From the NCBI GenBank assembly GCA_050049355.1, contig JASFWK010000028.1:1-21732 (forward strand): a stretch of DNA of 21,732 bases, written 5' to 3'. Within the stretch, counting starts at the first letter, position 1. Each line of letters opens with the position of its first letter. The DNA is from JASFWK01 sp050049355. Its GTDB lineage: Bacteria > Chloroflexota > Anaerolineae > B4-G1 > DUEL01. This document shows positions 7,612 through 14,725 of the stretch, piece after piece. The notes beneath the pieces are model-generated. The model ran no database searches and was not told the DNA's origin. It worked only from the letters and a program-made list of their open reading frames with translations. The position numbers and the translations under genes were made by a program.

Positions 7612-8313
7612 TCATGTTAGCGCGTCCAGTGCCTCCTGGGCTGCAGCCTGCTCGGCGGCCTGCTTCGAGGAGCCTTGGCCACGGCCCGCCACATCTCGAC
7701 TGAGCACAACCTCGGCAGCGAAAATCTTATCATGATCGGGGCCGCTCTCGCCTACGATGCGGTAGCGCGGCGTGACTCCGAACTTGGCTTGGGACCACTC
7801 CTGAAGACGGCTCTTGGGATCCCAATCCGCCTGAGATGCCAGTATAGCTCCGGCCGCAGGTTGAAGTAGTCCGTGGAGAAATCGCTGCACCCAATCCAGT
7901 CCTCCGTCCAGGTAGAGCGCTCCTATCAGTGCCTCGAAGGCGTCGCCCAAATTGGCCGGGCGTCCCCTACCGCCTCCCTCTTCTTCTCCGCGACCCAGCC
8001 GTAGGATCTTCCCCAGCCGGAGTTGAGTAGCGAAATCCACCAAGGTCTTTTCGCGCACCAGCGCTGCCCGCAGGCGCGTCATCTCCCCTTCCTCAAAGTC
8101 GGGGTAGCGCTGGTAGATCCAGACGGCGACGGCGAAGCTCAGCACCGCATCCCCCAGAAACTCCAGGCGCTGGTTATCGGGAGCTTCGCGCGGGTGCTCG
8201 TTGACGTAGGAGGGATGGGTAAGAGCACGCCGCAGCAGTTCCGCGTCTAGAAAGTGATAACCGATGCGTTTCTGGAAAGCTTCAAGATCCTTCCCTTGCT
8301 TCTCGTTGTTCAT
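7612..8313 (-). CDS. rnc: ribonuclease III
   Basis: A 233-residue RNase III, the normal bacterial length. It cleaves double-stranded RNA in rRNA precursors and in regulatory RNAs. The catalytic domain shows the signature NQRLEFLGDAVL, with Glu51 and Asp55 as metal ligands, and the second metal site NLGDAFEALIGALYLDGG with Asp124 and Glu127. A double-stranded RNA-binding domain follows from about residue 165 (DPKSRLQEW) to the end, with the C-terminal GSSKQAAEQAAAQEAL helix. The ATG at 8313 is chosen because the frame upstream to 8448 has no family similarity and would begin before the likely promoter. The ribosome binding site is weak (GGGTAA). The leader contains a long hairpin (8328-8371) that could allow autoregulation. 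Confidence 0.95.
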   Translation of the reverse strand: MNNEKQGKDLEAFQKRIGYHFLDAELLRRALTHPSYVNEHPREAPDNQRLEFLGDAVLSFAVAVWIYQRYPDFEEGEMTRLRAALVREKTLVDFATQLRLGKILRLGRGEEEGGGRGRPANLGDAFEALIGALYLDGGLDWVQRFLHGLLQPAAGAILASQADWDPKSRLQEWSQAKFGVTPRYRIVGESGPDHDKIFAAEVVLSRDVAGRGQGSSKQAAEQAAAQEALDALT

Positions 8314-8327
8314 AATTACCCAGATCC

Positions 8328-8371
8328 GACGGTCTTCCGCTCCGCCAGCCACCGCCTGTCGGAGCGCCGTC
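8328..8371 (-). promoter_or_regulatory. hairpin in the rnc leader, candidate RNase III self-cleavage site
   Basis: Two stacked complements form a long stem: GACGG (8328-8332) with CCGTC (8367-8371), and CGCTCCG (8338-8344) with CGGAGCG (8360-8366). The loop is 15 bases and a 5-base bulge (TCTTC on the plus strand) sits on one side. The stem ends 14 bases before the rnc ATG and lies downstream of the predicted promoter. In Escherichia coli RNase III cuts a stem in its own leader; a similar role here is an inference. Confidence 0.45.
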
Positions 8372-8415
8372 CCGGTGAAAAGCTGTCGTCGCCCACGTGC
8401 TCTGCCCTTTCCAAT

Positions 8416-8444
8416 ATGGTAGCACGGAACCGCGAGAAGGGCAA
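8416..8444 (-). promoter_or_regulatory. probable promoter of rnc and the mutase gene
   Basis: On the minus strand TTGCCC (8439-8444) is followed by a 17-base spacer and TACCAT (8416-8421); each hexamer matches 4 of 6 consensus positions. The start would be near 8409, leaving a leader of about 96 bases. The rest of the gap up to 8560 shows nothing recognisable. Confidence 0.45.
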
Positions 8445-8560
8445 TCATGGAGGCTCCGCACGAAGATCATCCAGGGGGGGCAGCAGCTCCTGGAACGGCC
8501 TGGGGAGGCAATCCCGCCATGACGCGCCGTGGGCGGCAGCCCCTTTCCTCACAGCGGGGG

Positions 8561-9652
8561 TCAGGAATGCGGCGTCTTGAATCCACTCCCTGTCAGCACG
8601 ACCACAACCGTCCCCTCCAACCTGCTCCGTAGGCGATCCAGCGCCGCCACGACCAGGGCGGAGGTCGGCTCGACATAGAAGCCCTGGTGCGCCAGACGCC
8701 GCTGGGCGGCCAGGGTCTCATCATCTGCGACGGCGACGACTGCCCCGTCGCTTGCGCGCACCGCGGCCAACACTTCGCGACCGCGCACAGGCGCGGCGAT
8801 GCGCGCGCCTCCGGCCACTGTCTCTTCCTCGGCCACCGGTACCGGTTCATCCGCTCCGTGCGCCCACGCGGTCGCCAAGGGAGCGCAGGCGCTCGGCTGC
8901 ACGCCGAAGAGGCGCGGCAATCGCTCAATGCAGCCAGCCTGCCGCAGCTCGGCGAAGCCCATCACCAGCCCCAATAGCAGGCTCCCATGCCCTACCGGAA
9001 GAACGACTGCATCAGGAGCTGCTGTCAAGTGCTCGTAGATCTCAAAGGCGGCGGTCTTCATACCATGGTGAATCAGGGGATGGTAGACGTGGCTTGCGTA
9101 TGCGGCCCCTTCCTCAACTACCTCCAGCACCGCTCTCGCGGCCTCAGCCCGAGGTCCCGGCACCGCCACCACCTCCGCACCGTAGGCAGCGATCTGGATC
9201 TGTTTGACCGGCGAGGCATGGACGGGGACGTAGACGGTGGCTTTGATCCCGGCTCGGGCAGCGTATGCGGAGAGGCTCGCACCGGCATTGCCGGATGAAT
9301 CCTCCACCACCGATTTCACCCTCGCCACCGCCAGCGCCGTCGCCAGTACCGAGGTCCCCCTATCCTTGAAGGAACCGGTGGGGTTAAGGGACTCGCATTT
9401 CAAATAGACCGAGAGTCCCTCGCACTTCGCCCTCACCAGCGGTGTTCCCCCCTCGCCCAGGGTGACCGGCGTGGCCTCCTCCGGCAGCGGAAGCGCGTGG
9501 CGATAACGCCAAAGTGTGTGGTCGCGGGCGTCAACCCGAGCCGGATCGAACCTGGGGGCACCCGCCACTGCCAGCGGCCCGCCGCAGTCGCACCGGAAGC
9601 GGAGCGGATCCATCGGGTAGTCCTTCTCACAATGTGTGCAGCGCAGTCGCAT
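8561..9652 (-). CDS. thrC: threonine synthase (PLP-dependent)
   Basis: A 363-residue fold-type II PLP enzyme that converts O-phosphohomoserine to threonine. The PLP Schiff-base lysine is Lys96 in NPTGSFKDRGT, followed by the DSSGNAGASLSAYAARAG substrate-binding loop; a glycine-rich phosphate loop (LPVGHGSLLLG) is present in the middle and TGSGFKTP at the C-terminus. The N-terminus carries a four-cysteine zinc-ribbon-like motif (Cys5, Cys8, Cys21, Cys23), common in threonine synthases of this branch. The start at 9652 has GGGAGG four bases upstream. It is flanked by rnc and the glycoside hydrolase and shows no other threonine-pathway gene nearby. Related enzymes such as threonine dehydratase or cysteate synthase are less likely because of the zinc-ribbon and the SFKDRG motif, but cannot be fully excluded. 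Confidence 0.88.
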   Translation of the reverse strand: MRLRCTHCEKDYPMDPLRFRCDCGGPLAVAGAPRFDPARVDARDHTLWRYRHALPLPEEATPVTLGEGGTPLVRAKCEGLSVYLKCESLNPTGSFKDRGTSVLATALAVARVKSVVEDSSGNAGASLSAYAARAGIKATVYVPVHASPVKQIQIAAYGAEVVAVPGPRAEAARAVLEVVEEGAAYASHVYHPLIHHGMKTAAFEIYEHLTAAPDAVVLPVGHGSLLLGLVMGFAELRQAGCIERLPRLFGVQPSACAPLATAWAHGADEPVPVAEEETVAGGARIAAPVRGREVLAAVRASDGAVVAVADDETLAAQRRLAHQGFYVEPTSALVVAALDRLRSRLEGTVVVVLTGSGFKTPHS

Positions 9653-9733
9653 TGAACCTCCCTGCTACGGATGGGCAGTAGAAGGTACCAGTTGACCCAG
9701 AGCCAGAGGATTCCGGCAGGTCCAACTATCCGC

Positions 9734-11008
9734 TCAGGGCGGACCGGCCAGGCGCAGCGCGAGGTAAGCCCGGCGGAAGCTGCTGTCCGGGCGCAGGATG
9801 CTGTAGGCCGATTCCGGTCGGGCGTTCCCGTAGATGGTGGAGATGTTGAGGTTCCAGAGAATCACGGGCCCCACCCAAGGGGTACCCAACCCAATCTCAA
9901 AAGCACGAACAACATACTCAGCCTGCTGTTGTTCGGAGACGTAGCGGGCGTACTCCCAGCCGGTCGTGTCCATTGGCCCCATTCCCTCGATCGAGGGCCA
10001 GCCAAACTCCGTGATCCAAATGGGTAGATCCCCGGCTCCATACTCGAGCAGTATAGCCCGGTAGTCCTCCAGCGTGTCGCGGAAGAAGAAGCTGGGATGG
10101 TCGTTGTGGGTGGGGGAGACCTGCTCCGGATCGCTGGCGCTGGCGTCTGGGGGATTGGCGAAACCGTAAGGATGTGCGCCAATGGCATCCACCCATTGGG
10201 CGACCCCCGCCCCCAACATCCCTCGCAGGAAAGCCCGGTCGTCCATGGCGGTGCCCTCCTCGGTGACGCCGGTGACGCCGGGTGCCCCACTGACGACGAC
10301 CGCGTCGGGGTCGCCAGCTCGCACCCCCTGAGCTCCCTCCGCCACAAGCGCCACGAACCGCTCTGGATCAATGGTATCGCCGGCCCACTCTCGGCCCAGA
10401 TTGGGCTCATTCCACAGTTCGTAGGCATCCACCCGTCCCCGATATCGCTCCGCCATCTGCTGTGTGAAGCGACGAAACTCCCCATAGTCGTCCGGAGGGC
10501 CAAACCAGGTCGGATCGGAGCGCAGGTACGCCGGGGCGTTGATCACGCTCAAGAGCAGCCGAAACCCAAAAGCGTCGCAAAGTTCTACCGTCCGGTCGAG
10601 CTGTTCCCATTCAAGATCCCCTGGCCCATGCTCAATGAGATTCCAATCCACCTGCTGCTTGACCCACTCCACCCCTAAGTCTTGAGCCCAGCGGAGGGTT
10701 TGAGTGTCGTCACCGGCGAAGAGATGGACCTGCACCCCGGCTCCCGGCTTGAAGACAGGCGGCGGCAGAGGAGTAGGGCCAGACGGAGGAGGTGGCGGAG
10801 GAGGCGGAGGCGACGGTGAAGGAGTCGGCCCTGCGCCCCGGGCGACGGACGGTAGGTAGAGCTCGTAGGCCTCCGCGGGCAGGGGGGGGTTGGGGGTGGG
10901 GGTGGGCGCGAAGACGGTCGGGGCGCGGCAGGCCAGCAGGAGTGGTACCAGCGCGAGGAGCGTCAGGGCGCGGAAGAGAATGTGTAGCCTTCTGAGTCTT
11001 GCCTTCAT
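9734..11008 (-). CDS. secreted lipoprotein, clan GH-A glycoside hydrolase
   Basis: A 424-residue exported protein. A basic N-terminus and hydrophobic stretch end in the lipobox LLAC with Cys27, so it is probably lipid-anchored. Next come a short Thr/Pro stretch, the motif YLPSVARG and a linker with nine consecutive prolines. The catalytic (beta/alpha)8 barrel starts near residue 90. Glu201 in ELWNEPNL fits the acid/base and Glu334 in WITEFGWPS fits the nucleophile of clan GH-A enzymes; GAHPYG is a further family motif. The nearest group is the GH39/GH5-like cellulase family, but the substrate is not predictable. The ATG at 11008 with GGGGA upstream is preferred over an in-frame GTG at 11020. 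It has its own TATAAT box and lies behind the permease genes, which suggests an envelope polysaccharide role. Confidence 0.85.
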   Translation of the reverse strand: MKARLRRLHILFRALTLLALVPLLLACRAPTVFAPTPTPNPPLPAEAYELYLPSVARGAGPTPSPSPPPPPPPPPSGPTPLPPPVFKPGAGVQVHLFAGDDTQTLRWAQDLGVEWVKQQVDWNLIEHGPGDLEWEQLDRTVELCDAFGFRLLLSVINAPAYLRSDPTWFGPPDDYGEFRRFTQQMAERYRGRVDAYELWNEPNLGREWAGDTIDPERFVALVAEGAQGVRAGDPDAVVVSGAPGVTGVTEEGTAMDDRAFLRGMLGAGVAQWVDAIGAHPYGFANPPDASASDPEQVSPTHNDHPSFFFRDTLEDYRAILLEYGAGDLPIWITEFGWPSIEGMGPMDTTGWEYARYVSEQQQAEYVVRAFEIGLGTPWVGPVILWNLNISTIYGNARPESAYSILRPDSSFRRAYLALRLAGPP

Positions 11009-11028
11009 GACTTTCCCCACAGGGAAGT

Positions 11029-11066
11029 ATTATACCACAGCAAGGGAGATGGCGAAGGACTCGCCA
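11029..11066 (-). promoter_or_regulatory. promoter of the glycoside hydrolase gene with an overlapping inverted repeat
   Basis: On the minus strand a perfect TATAAT (11029-11034) lies 20 bases before the ATG at 11008. No good -35 hexamer is present at the expected place. Instead an inverted repeat TGGCGA-5-TCGCCA (11050-11066) covers it, and could be an operator or a short attenuator for upstream transcription. Confidence 0.5.
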
Positions 11067-11123
11067 GGGAGAGCGGTGGTGGGCATCGTGCAAGCATCAG
11101 GGGGATCGGCGCCAGACTCTTCC

Positions 11124-12230
11124 TCAATCCAGACCCTGGCTCACGCCGGCGACTGCAACGGCCAAGATGGCGAGCCCTAACCCAGCAAGCGCCAGCGCGT
11201 GAGGCCAGATGGTCGCCAGCACCGCCCCCTTGAGCATGATCCCCCGAATAACCAGCAGATAGTGGTACATGGGGACCACCCTGGCGATCAGCCGCAGCAG
11301 GCCTGGCAGGTTCTCCACCGGTACGAGATAGCCAGAAAAGCTCATATCCACCATCGCCAGGATGAAGACGAAGAGAATAGCCTGCTGCTGGGTGCGGGAG
11401 ACGGTGGAGATGATCACCCCCCAGCCTATCTCAGCCACGACAAACAGCAGGGTGATTCCAAACAGAAGCAGAAACGATCCGCGCAGGGGGATATCCAACA
11501 GATGGATCGCCACGCCCACCATCAAGAGGAAGTTGGAGGCGCCGATCATGAGGGCCGGGATCGCCTTGCCCAGCACCACTTCCAACCGACTGAAGGGAGC
11601 AACAATCAGCTGCTCCAGCGTACCCAGTTCTCGCTCCCGCGCCAATCCCAGGGAGGCCACCGCCAGGGTGATCTGGTACGTGATGAACCCCACCTGAGCC
11701 GGGATGGCGAAATAGCGAAGGTTGAAGGAGGGGTTGTAGCGGACCACGACGCGCAGATCGATGGGCCCGCCGGCCGATAGATCTCGCCCTCCCTGACTGT
11801 ACTCGGAGACGACGTTTCGGGCGGCGCCCAGGGCGATCGAGCCCACCATACTGTTGGATCCATCGACGACCACTCGAATCTGGGCTGTGCGAGCCGGATG
11901 GGCAAGGTCTCGACTCAGCCCCCCAGGGAAGATCACCGCCGCATCAGCAAGACCCCGATCCAGCACGCTCCTCAGTTGGTCCTCACTTTCCACAAAGTAA
12001 CGGACCACCAACTCCTCCTGATTATCCAGGTTGGTAATGAGCCGCCGCGTGGTGGCCGAGCGGTCCATATCGAGCACGGCAACGTCGAGGTTGCCGATGC
12101 GGCGACCGGTGGCCTGTGCCAGCAGCACAAGTTGGAGCATGGGCAGCATGAAGAGGAAGGCAGTCAGCATCCGGTCGCGGCCGAACTGGATGACTTCTTT
12201 CCAGACCAGATTCCAGATCCGCGCCAACAT
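11124..12230 (-). CDS. ABC-2 type transporter permease (second of a pair)
   Basis: A 368-residue permease of the ABC-2 (YbhS/YbhR-like) type. It has an N-terminal membrane segment (residues ~18-40), a large extracytoplasmic domain of about 140 residues (LDVAVLDMDRSATTRRLI to the RYFAIPAQVG region), and five or six C-terminal membrane helices. The cytoplasmic coupling segment RERELGTLEQLIVAPFSRLE is typical of the family. The start at 12230 lies one base after the stop of the first permease, so translation is probably coupled. The pair likely forms a heterodimeric exporter or drug/polymer efflux channel. No ATP-binding subunit is encoded next to either gene within this window, and the substrate is unknown. 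Confidence 0.88.
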   Translation of the reverse strand: MLARIWNLVWKEVIQFGRDRMLTAFLFMLPMLQLVLLAQATGRRIGNLDVAVLDMDRSATTRRLITNLDNQEELVVRYFVESEDQLRSVLDRGLADAAVIFPGGLSRDLAHPARTAQIRVVVDGSNSMVGSIALGAARNVVSEYSQGGRDLSAGGPIDLRVVVRYNPSFNLRYFAIPAQVGFITYQITLAVASLGLARERELGTLEQLIVAPFSRLEVVLGKAIPALMIGASNFLLMVGVAIHLLDIPLRGSFLLLFGITLLFVVAEIGWGVIISTVSRTQQQAILFVFILAMVDMSFSGYLVPVENLPGLLRLIARVVPMYHYLLVIRGIMLKGAVLATIWPHALALAGLGLAILAVAVAGVSQGLD

Positions 12231-12231
12231 C

Positions 12232-13347
12232 TCAATCCAACCGCTTTTCGAACAGCAAGAGGCTAGCGAGGAGGCCACCCGCCCCCATCCCGGCCAAGAT
12301 CAGTGCCTGGAGCGCTAGCGGCTCCAGGCTCAGCCCTTTGAGGAAGACACCCCGGCTGACAGTGATGAAATGCGTGGCCGGAAGAACATAGCCGACCAGC
12401 TGCGAACCCAAATTGCCAGCATCCACAGGTGTCACCAACCCGGCGACGAAGAAGCTGGGCACAAAGAAGACCATCAGCGTCAGAAACATCGCCGTCTGCT
12501 GGCTGTCTACGAAGTTGGCGATAAGCATGCTGAACCCCATGCTGGCCAGCAGGTAGTCGGCAGCGAGGAGCAAATAGAGGAAGAGAGAGCCCCGAAACGG
12601 GACTCTGAAATACGCCACTGCCATCAACCAAACCAGGACGAGGCTGACAAGACCGCTGGCAAGATAGGCAGTCAGCTTCCCAAGGAGGTATTCGGTACCA
12701 CGAATTGGAGTGACTATGAGGCTTTCAAGTGAGCCTGTCTCCTTCTCCCGTGCCAGCGCGAGCGCCAGCGCGAGAGTGGGCATACACAGAACGATGGGAA
12801 TCAGCCCAGGTACCATGCTCACCAGCGAGTCAAGCGCCTCATTGTACCAGGCCTCACTGCGTACATCCAGCCCCTCTACGACGATCTCAGAGGGGGGCTG
12901 AAGGAACCGGTAGGCGAAGGCCGCAGTCCGTCGATCTAGCTCAAGTTCCGCCTGCTGGCCGGAGATGGGATACTCGCCGTCGACCACCGCCTGCACCCGG
13001 ACCTGGCGACCAGCCCGCAATTCGTCCTCAAAGCCCGGTGAAATCACCAGCCCACCCTCCACGCGGCCGGCAGTCAGCAGGCGATCCATCTCCTCATAGG
13101 ACGCGACTCGGGCGCGGACTTGAAGATCGCCGTCGGCGGTCAGCGCCTCGACGTACTGGCGAGAGAGCCGACTATCGTCCGCGTCCCACACGGCCAGGTT
13201 TACCTGCTGGACTTCGAACGCAAAGATGTAGGAAAGGGTAAGCAGGAGGAAAGTCGGGGAAATCGTGACGAGGAAGAAAGTGCGCAAGTCGCGGAGTATG
13301 TGGCGAAACTCCTTGCGGGCAACAGCCAGGGTGCGGCGAATAGACAT
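12232..13347 (-). CDS. ABC-2 type transporter permease (first of a pair)
   Basis: A 371-residue paralogue of the following permease with the same layout: an N-terminal helix (TFFLVTISPTFLLLTLSYIF), an extracytoplasmic domain from about residue 45 to 190, the coupling motif REKETGSLESLIVTPIRGTE, and five C-terminal helices including the FVPSFFVAGLVTPVD loop. The ATG at 13347 is taken because the MSIRRTLAVARKEFRHILRD start fits the family; the frame upstream is unsupported. No Shine-Dalgarno sequence precedes it, only CCTCTCCCCCC, which is unusual compared with its neighbours. A stable hairpin lies 15 bases upstream (13363-13394). The UDP-glucose dehydrogenase gene ends 55 bases before. The upstream gene normally expected here, an ABC ATPase, is absent. 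Confidence 0.88.
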   Translation of the reverse strand: MSIRRTLAVARKEFRHILRDLRTFFLVTISPTFLLLTLSYIFAFEVQQVNLAVWDADDSRLSRQYVEALTADGDLQVRARVASYEEMDRLLTAGRVEGGLVISPGFEDELRAGRQVRVQAVVDGEYPISGQQAELELDRRTAAFAYRFLQPPSEIVVEGLDVRSEAWYNEALDSLVSMVPGLIPIVLCMPTLALALALAREKETGSLESLIVTPIRGTEYLLGKLTAYLASGLVSLVLVWLMAVAYFRVPFRGSLFLYLLLAADYLLASMGFSMLIANFVDSQQTAMFLTLMVFFVPSFFVAGLVTPVDAGNLGSQLVGYVLPATHFITVSRGVFLKGLSLEPLALQALILAGMGAGGLLASLLLFEKRLD

Positions 13348-13362
13348 GGGGGGAGAGGAATT

Positions 13363-13394
13363 GGGCACGGGCCAGAACGGAATGCGCCGTGCCC
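13363..13394 (-). terminator. hairpin between the dehydrogenase and permease genes
   Basis: The perfect 8-base arms GGGCACGG (13363-13370) and CCGTGCCC (13387-13394) enclose a 16-base loop. On the minus strand AATTCCTCTCC follows, so no U-tract is present. It could be an attenuator, an mRNA-stabilising end, or a structure that hides the start of the permease, which lacks a ribosome binding site. Confidence 0.4.
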
Positions 13395-13402
13395 GTCCCA
13401 CC

Positions 13403-14725
13403 TCACCGTGGCTGGCCGGTCTCGTCGTAGCCGCGTCCCATCCCGCGATAGGTAAAGCCCAGTTCCCGCATCCGGCGGGGATCGTAGACATTGCGCCCGT
13501 CGATCAGTACCGGCTCCTTCATCAGGTCTCGGATGCGCACTAGGTCGAGTTGCTTGAACTCGTTCCACTCCGTCACCAGAATCAGCGCATCGGCCCCTTC
13601 CGCAACCTCATAGGGATCGGAGCAGAATCTGACATCCTCCAGCAATTGCCTGGCGTTTCCCATAGCTACGGGATCGTAGGCCCGTACCTCAGCCCCTTCG
13701 TACTGGAGCAGGCCCACAATCTCCCGAGAGGGGGCATCCCGCATGTCGTCGGTGTTTGGCTTGAAGGAGAGTCCCAGGATACCCACAGTCTTGCCTCGGA
13801 AGCCCCCGAGGAGGTGGCGCAGCTTGGTGACAGCGCGCTTCCGCTGGTCGTAGTTGATCTCCGTCACCGCTCGCAGGAGGCTGGGATTGGTGCCGTGCGT
13901 GACGGCCATATGGACAAGCGCCCGTACGTCCTTTGGAAAGCAGGAGCCGCCCCAACCCACCCCCGCGCCCAGGAAGTGGGGACCAATGCGGTGATCGCTG
14001 CCCATGCCCCGCGCCACTTCCAGCACGTCCGCCCCCAGCGCCTCGCAGACGTTGGCGATCTCATTGATAAAGGAGATCTTGGTGGCAAGGAACGCATTTG
14101 AAGCATACTTGATCATCTCCGCAGTGCGTAGGTCGGTGATGATTATCTGCGTCTGCAGAGGATAGTACAGCTCAGAGACCCGCTCCGCTGCCTCACGACT
14201 CGTGGAGCCCAAGACAACCCGGTCGGGGTTCATGAAGTCGTGAACCGCGGATCCCTCCCGCAGGAACTCCGGGTTAGAAACGACCCAGAAGGGAGTGTCC
14301 GGATCGGGCATGTTCTCCCGCACGATGTCAGCCACCCAGTCGCCTGTACCGATGGGAACGGTGGATTTGTTGATGATGGTGACAGACTGATGCATGCGCT
14401 GAGCCACATCGGTAACGGACGCCTCGACGTGAGCCAAGCTCGCCTCACCGCTGGCGCCGGATGGAGTTCCGACGGCGATGAAAATGAACCGTGCCTCCTC
14501 CAGCGCCTCGTCATACGAGGTCGTGAAGTCGAGCCGCCCCGCCTTCAGGTTACGCCGGACGATCTCCTCCAGACCCGGCTCGTAGATGGGGAGAATCCCA
14601 TTGCTCAGGTCGTCCGACTTGTTCTGACTCCGATTCAAGCAGACCACGCGGTTGCCCAAGTCAGCCAGGCAAGTCCCCGTGACCAGACCTACATAGCCGA
14701 CGCCTATAACGCATATTTCAGACAT
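13403..14725 (-). CDS. UDP-glucose/GDP-mannose 6-dehydrogenase family protein
   Basis: A 440-residue nucleotide-sugar dehydrogenase that oxidises UDP-glucose to UDP-glucuronate (or a similar sugar) in two steps. It starts with the Rossmann motif VIGVGYVGLVTG at residues 6-17. Lys120 lies in INKSTVPIGTG, Lys206 and Asn210 in EMIKYASNAFLATK, and the catalytic Cys262 in GWGGSCFPKD, so the enzyme looks active. The C-terminal domain contains ILGLSFKPNTDDMRDAPS. After beta-2 the usual VDID-type acidic residue is replaced: the run is VVCLNRSQNK, with Asn31-Arg32-Ser33. This could shift the enzyme from NAD to NADP. The start at 14725 has AGGGAGG five bases upstream. It overlaps the methyltransferase stop by 8 bases. 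The permease pair downstream suggests use of the sugar in an envelope polymer. Confidence 0.92.
   Translation of the reverse strand: MSEICVIGVGYVGLVTGTCLADLGNRVVCLNRSQNKSDDLSNGILPIYEPGLEEIVRRNLKAGRLDFTTSYDEALEEARFIFIAVGTPSGASGEASLAHVEASVTDVAQRMHQSVTIINKSTVPIGTGDWVADIVRENMPDPDTPFWVVSNPEFLREGSAVHDFMNPDRVVLGSTSREAAERVSELYYPLQTQIIITDLRTAEMIKYASNAFLATKISFINEIANVCEALGADVLEVARGMGSDHRIGPHFLGAGVGWGGSCFPKDVRALVHMAVTHGTNPSLLRAVTEINYDQRKRAVTKLRHLLGGFRGKTVGILGLSFKPNTDDMRDAPSREIVGLLQYEGAEVRAYDPVAMGNARQLLEDVRFCSDPYEVAEGADALILVTEWNEFKQLDLVRIRDLMKEPVLIDGRNVYDPRRMRELGFTYRGMGRGYDETGQPR

Noticed and set aside
8314..8448. N-terminal extension of RNase III from the ATG at 8448
   Set aside because: The extra 45 residues match nothing in the family and would begin upstream of the predicted promoter; MNNEK at 8313 gives the normal length.
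11199..11780. 193-codon plus-strand frame opposite the second permease
   Set aside because: Low-complexity His/Gln-rich product that mirrors membrane-helix codons on the other strand.
12745..12775. Tandem GCCAGCGCGA repeat inside the first permease
   Set aside because: It simply encodes the alternating Leu-Ala run of a membrane helix with biased codons.
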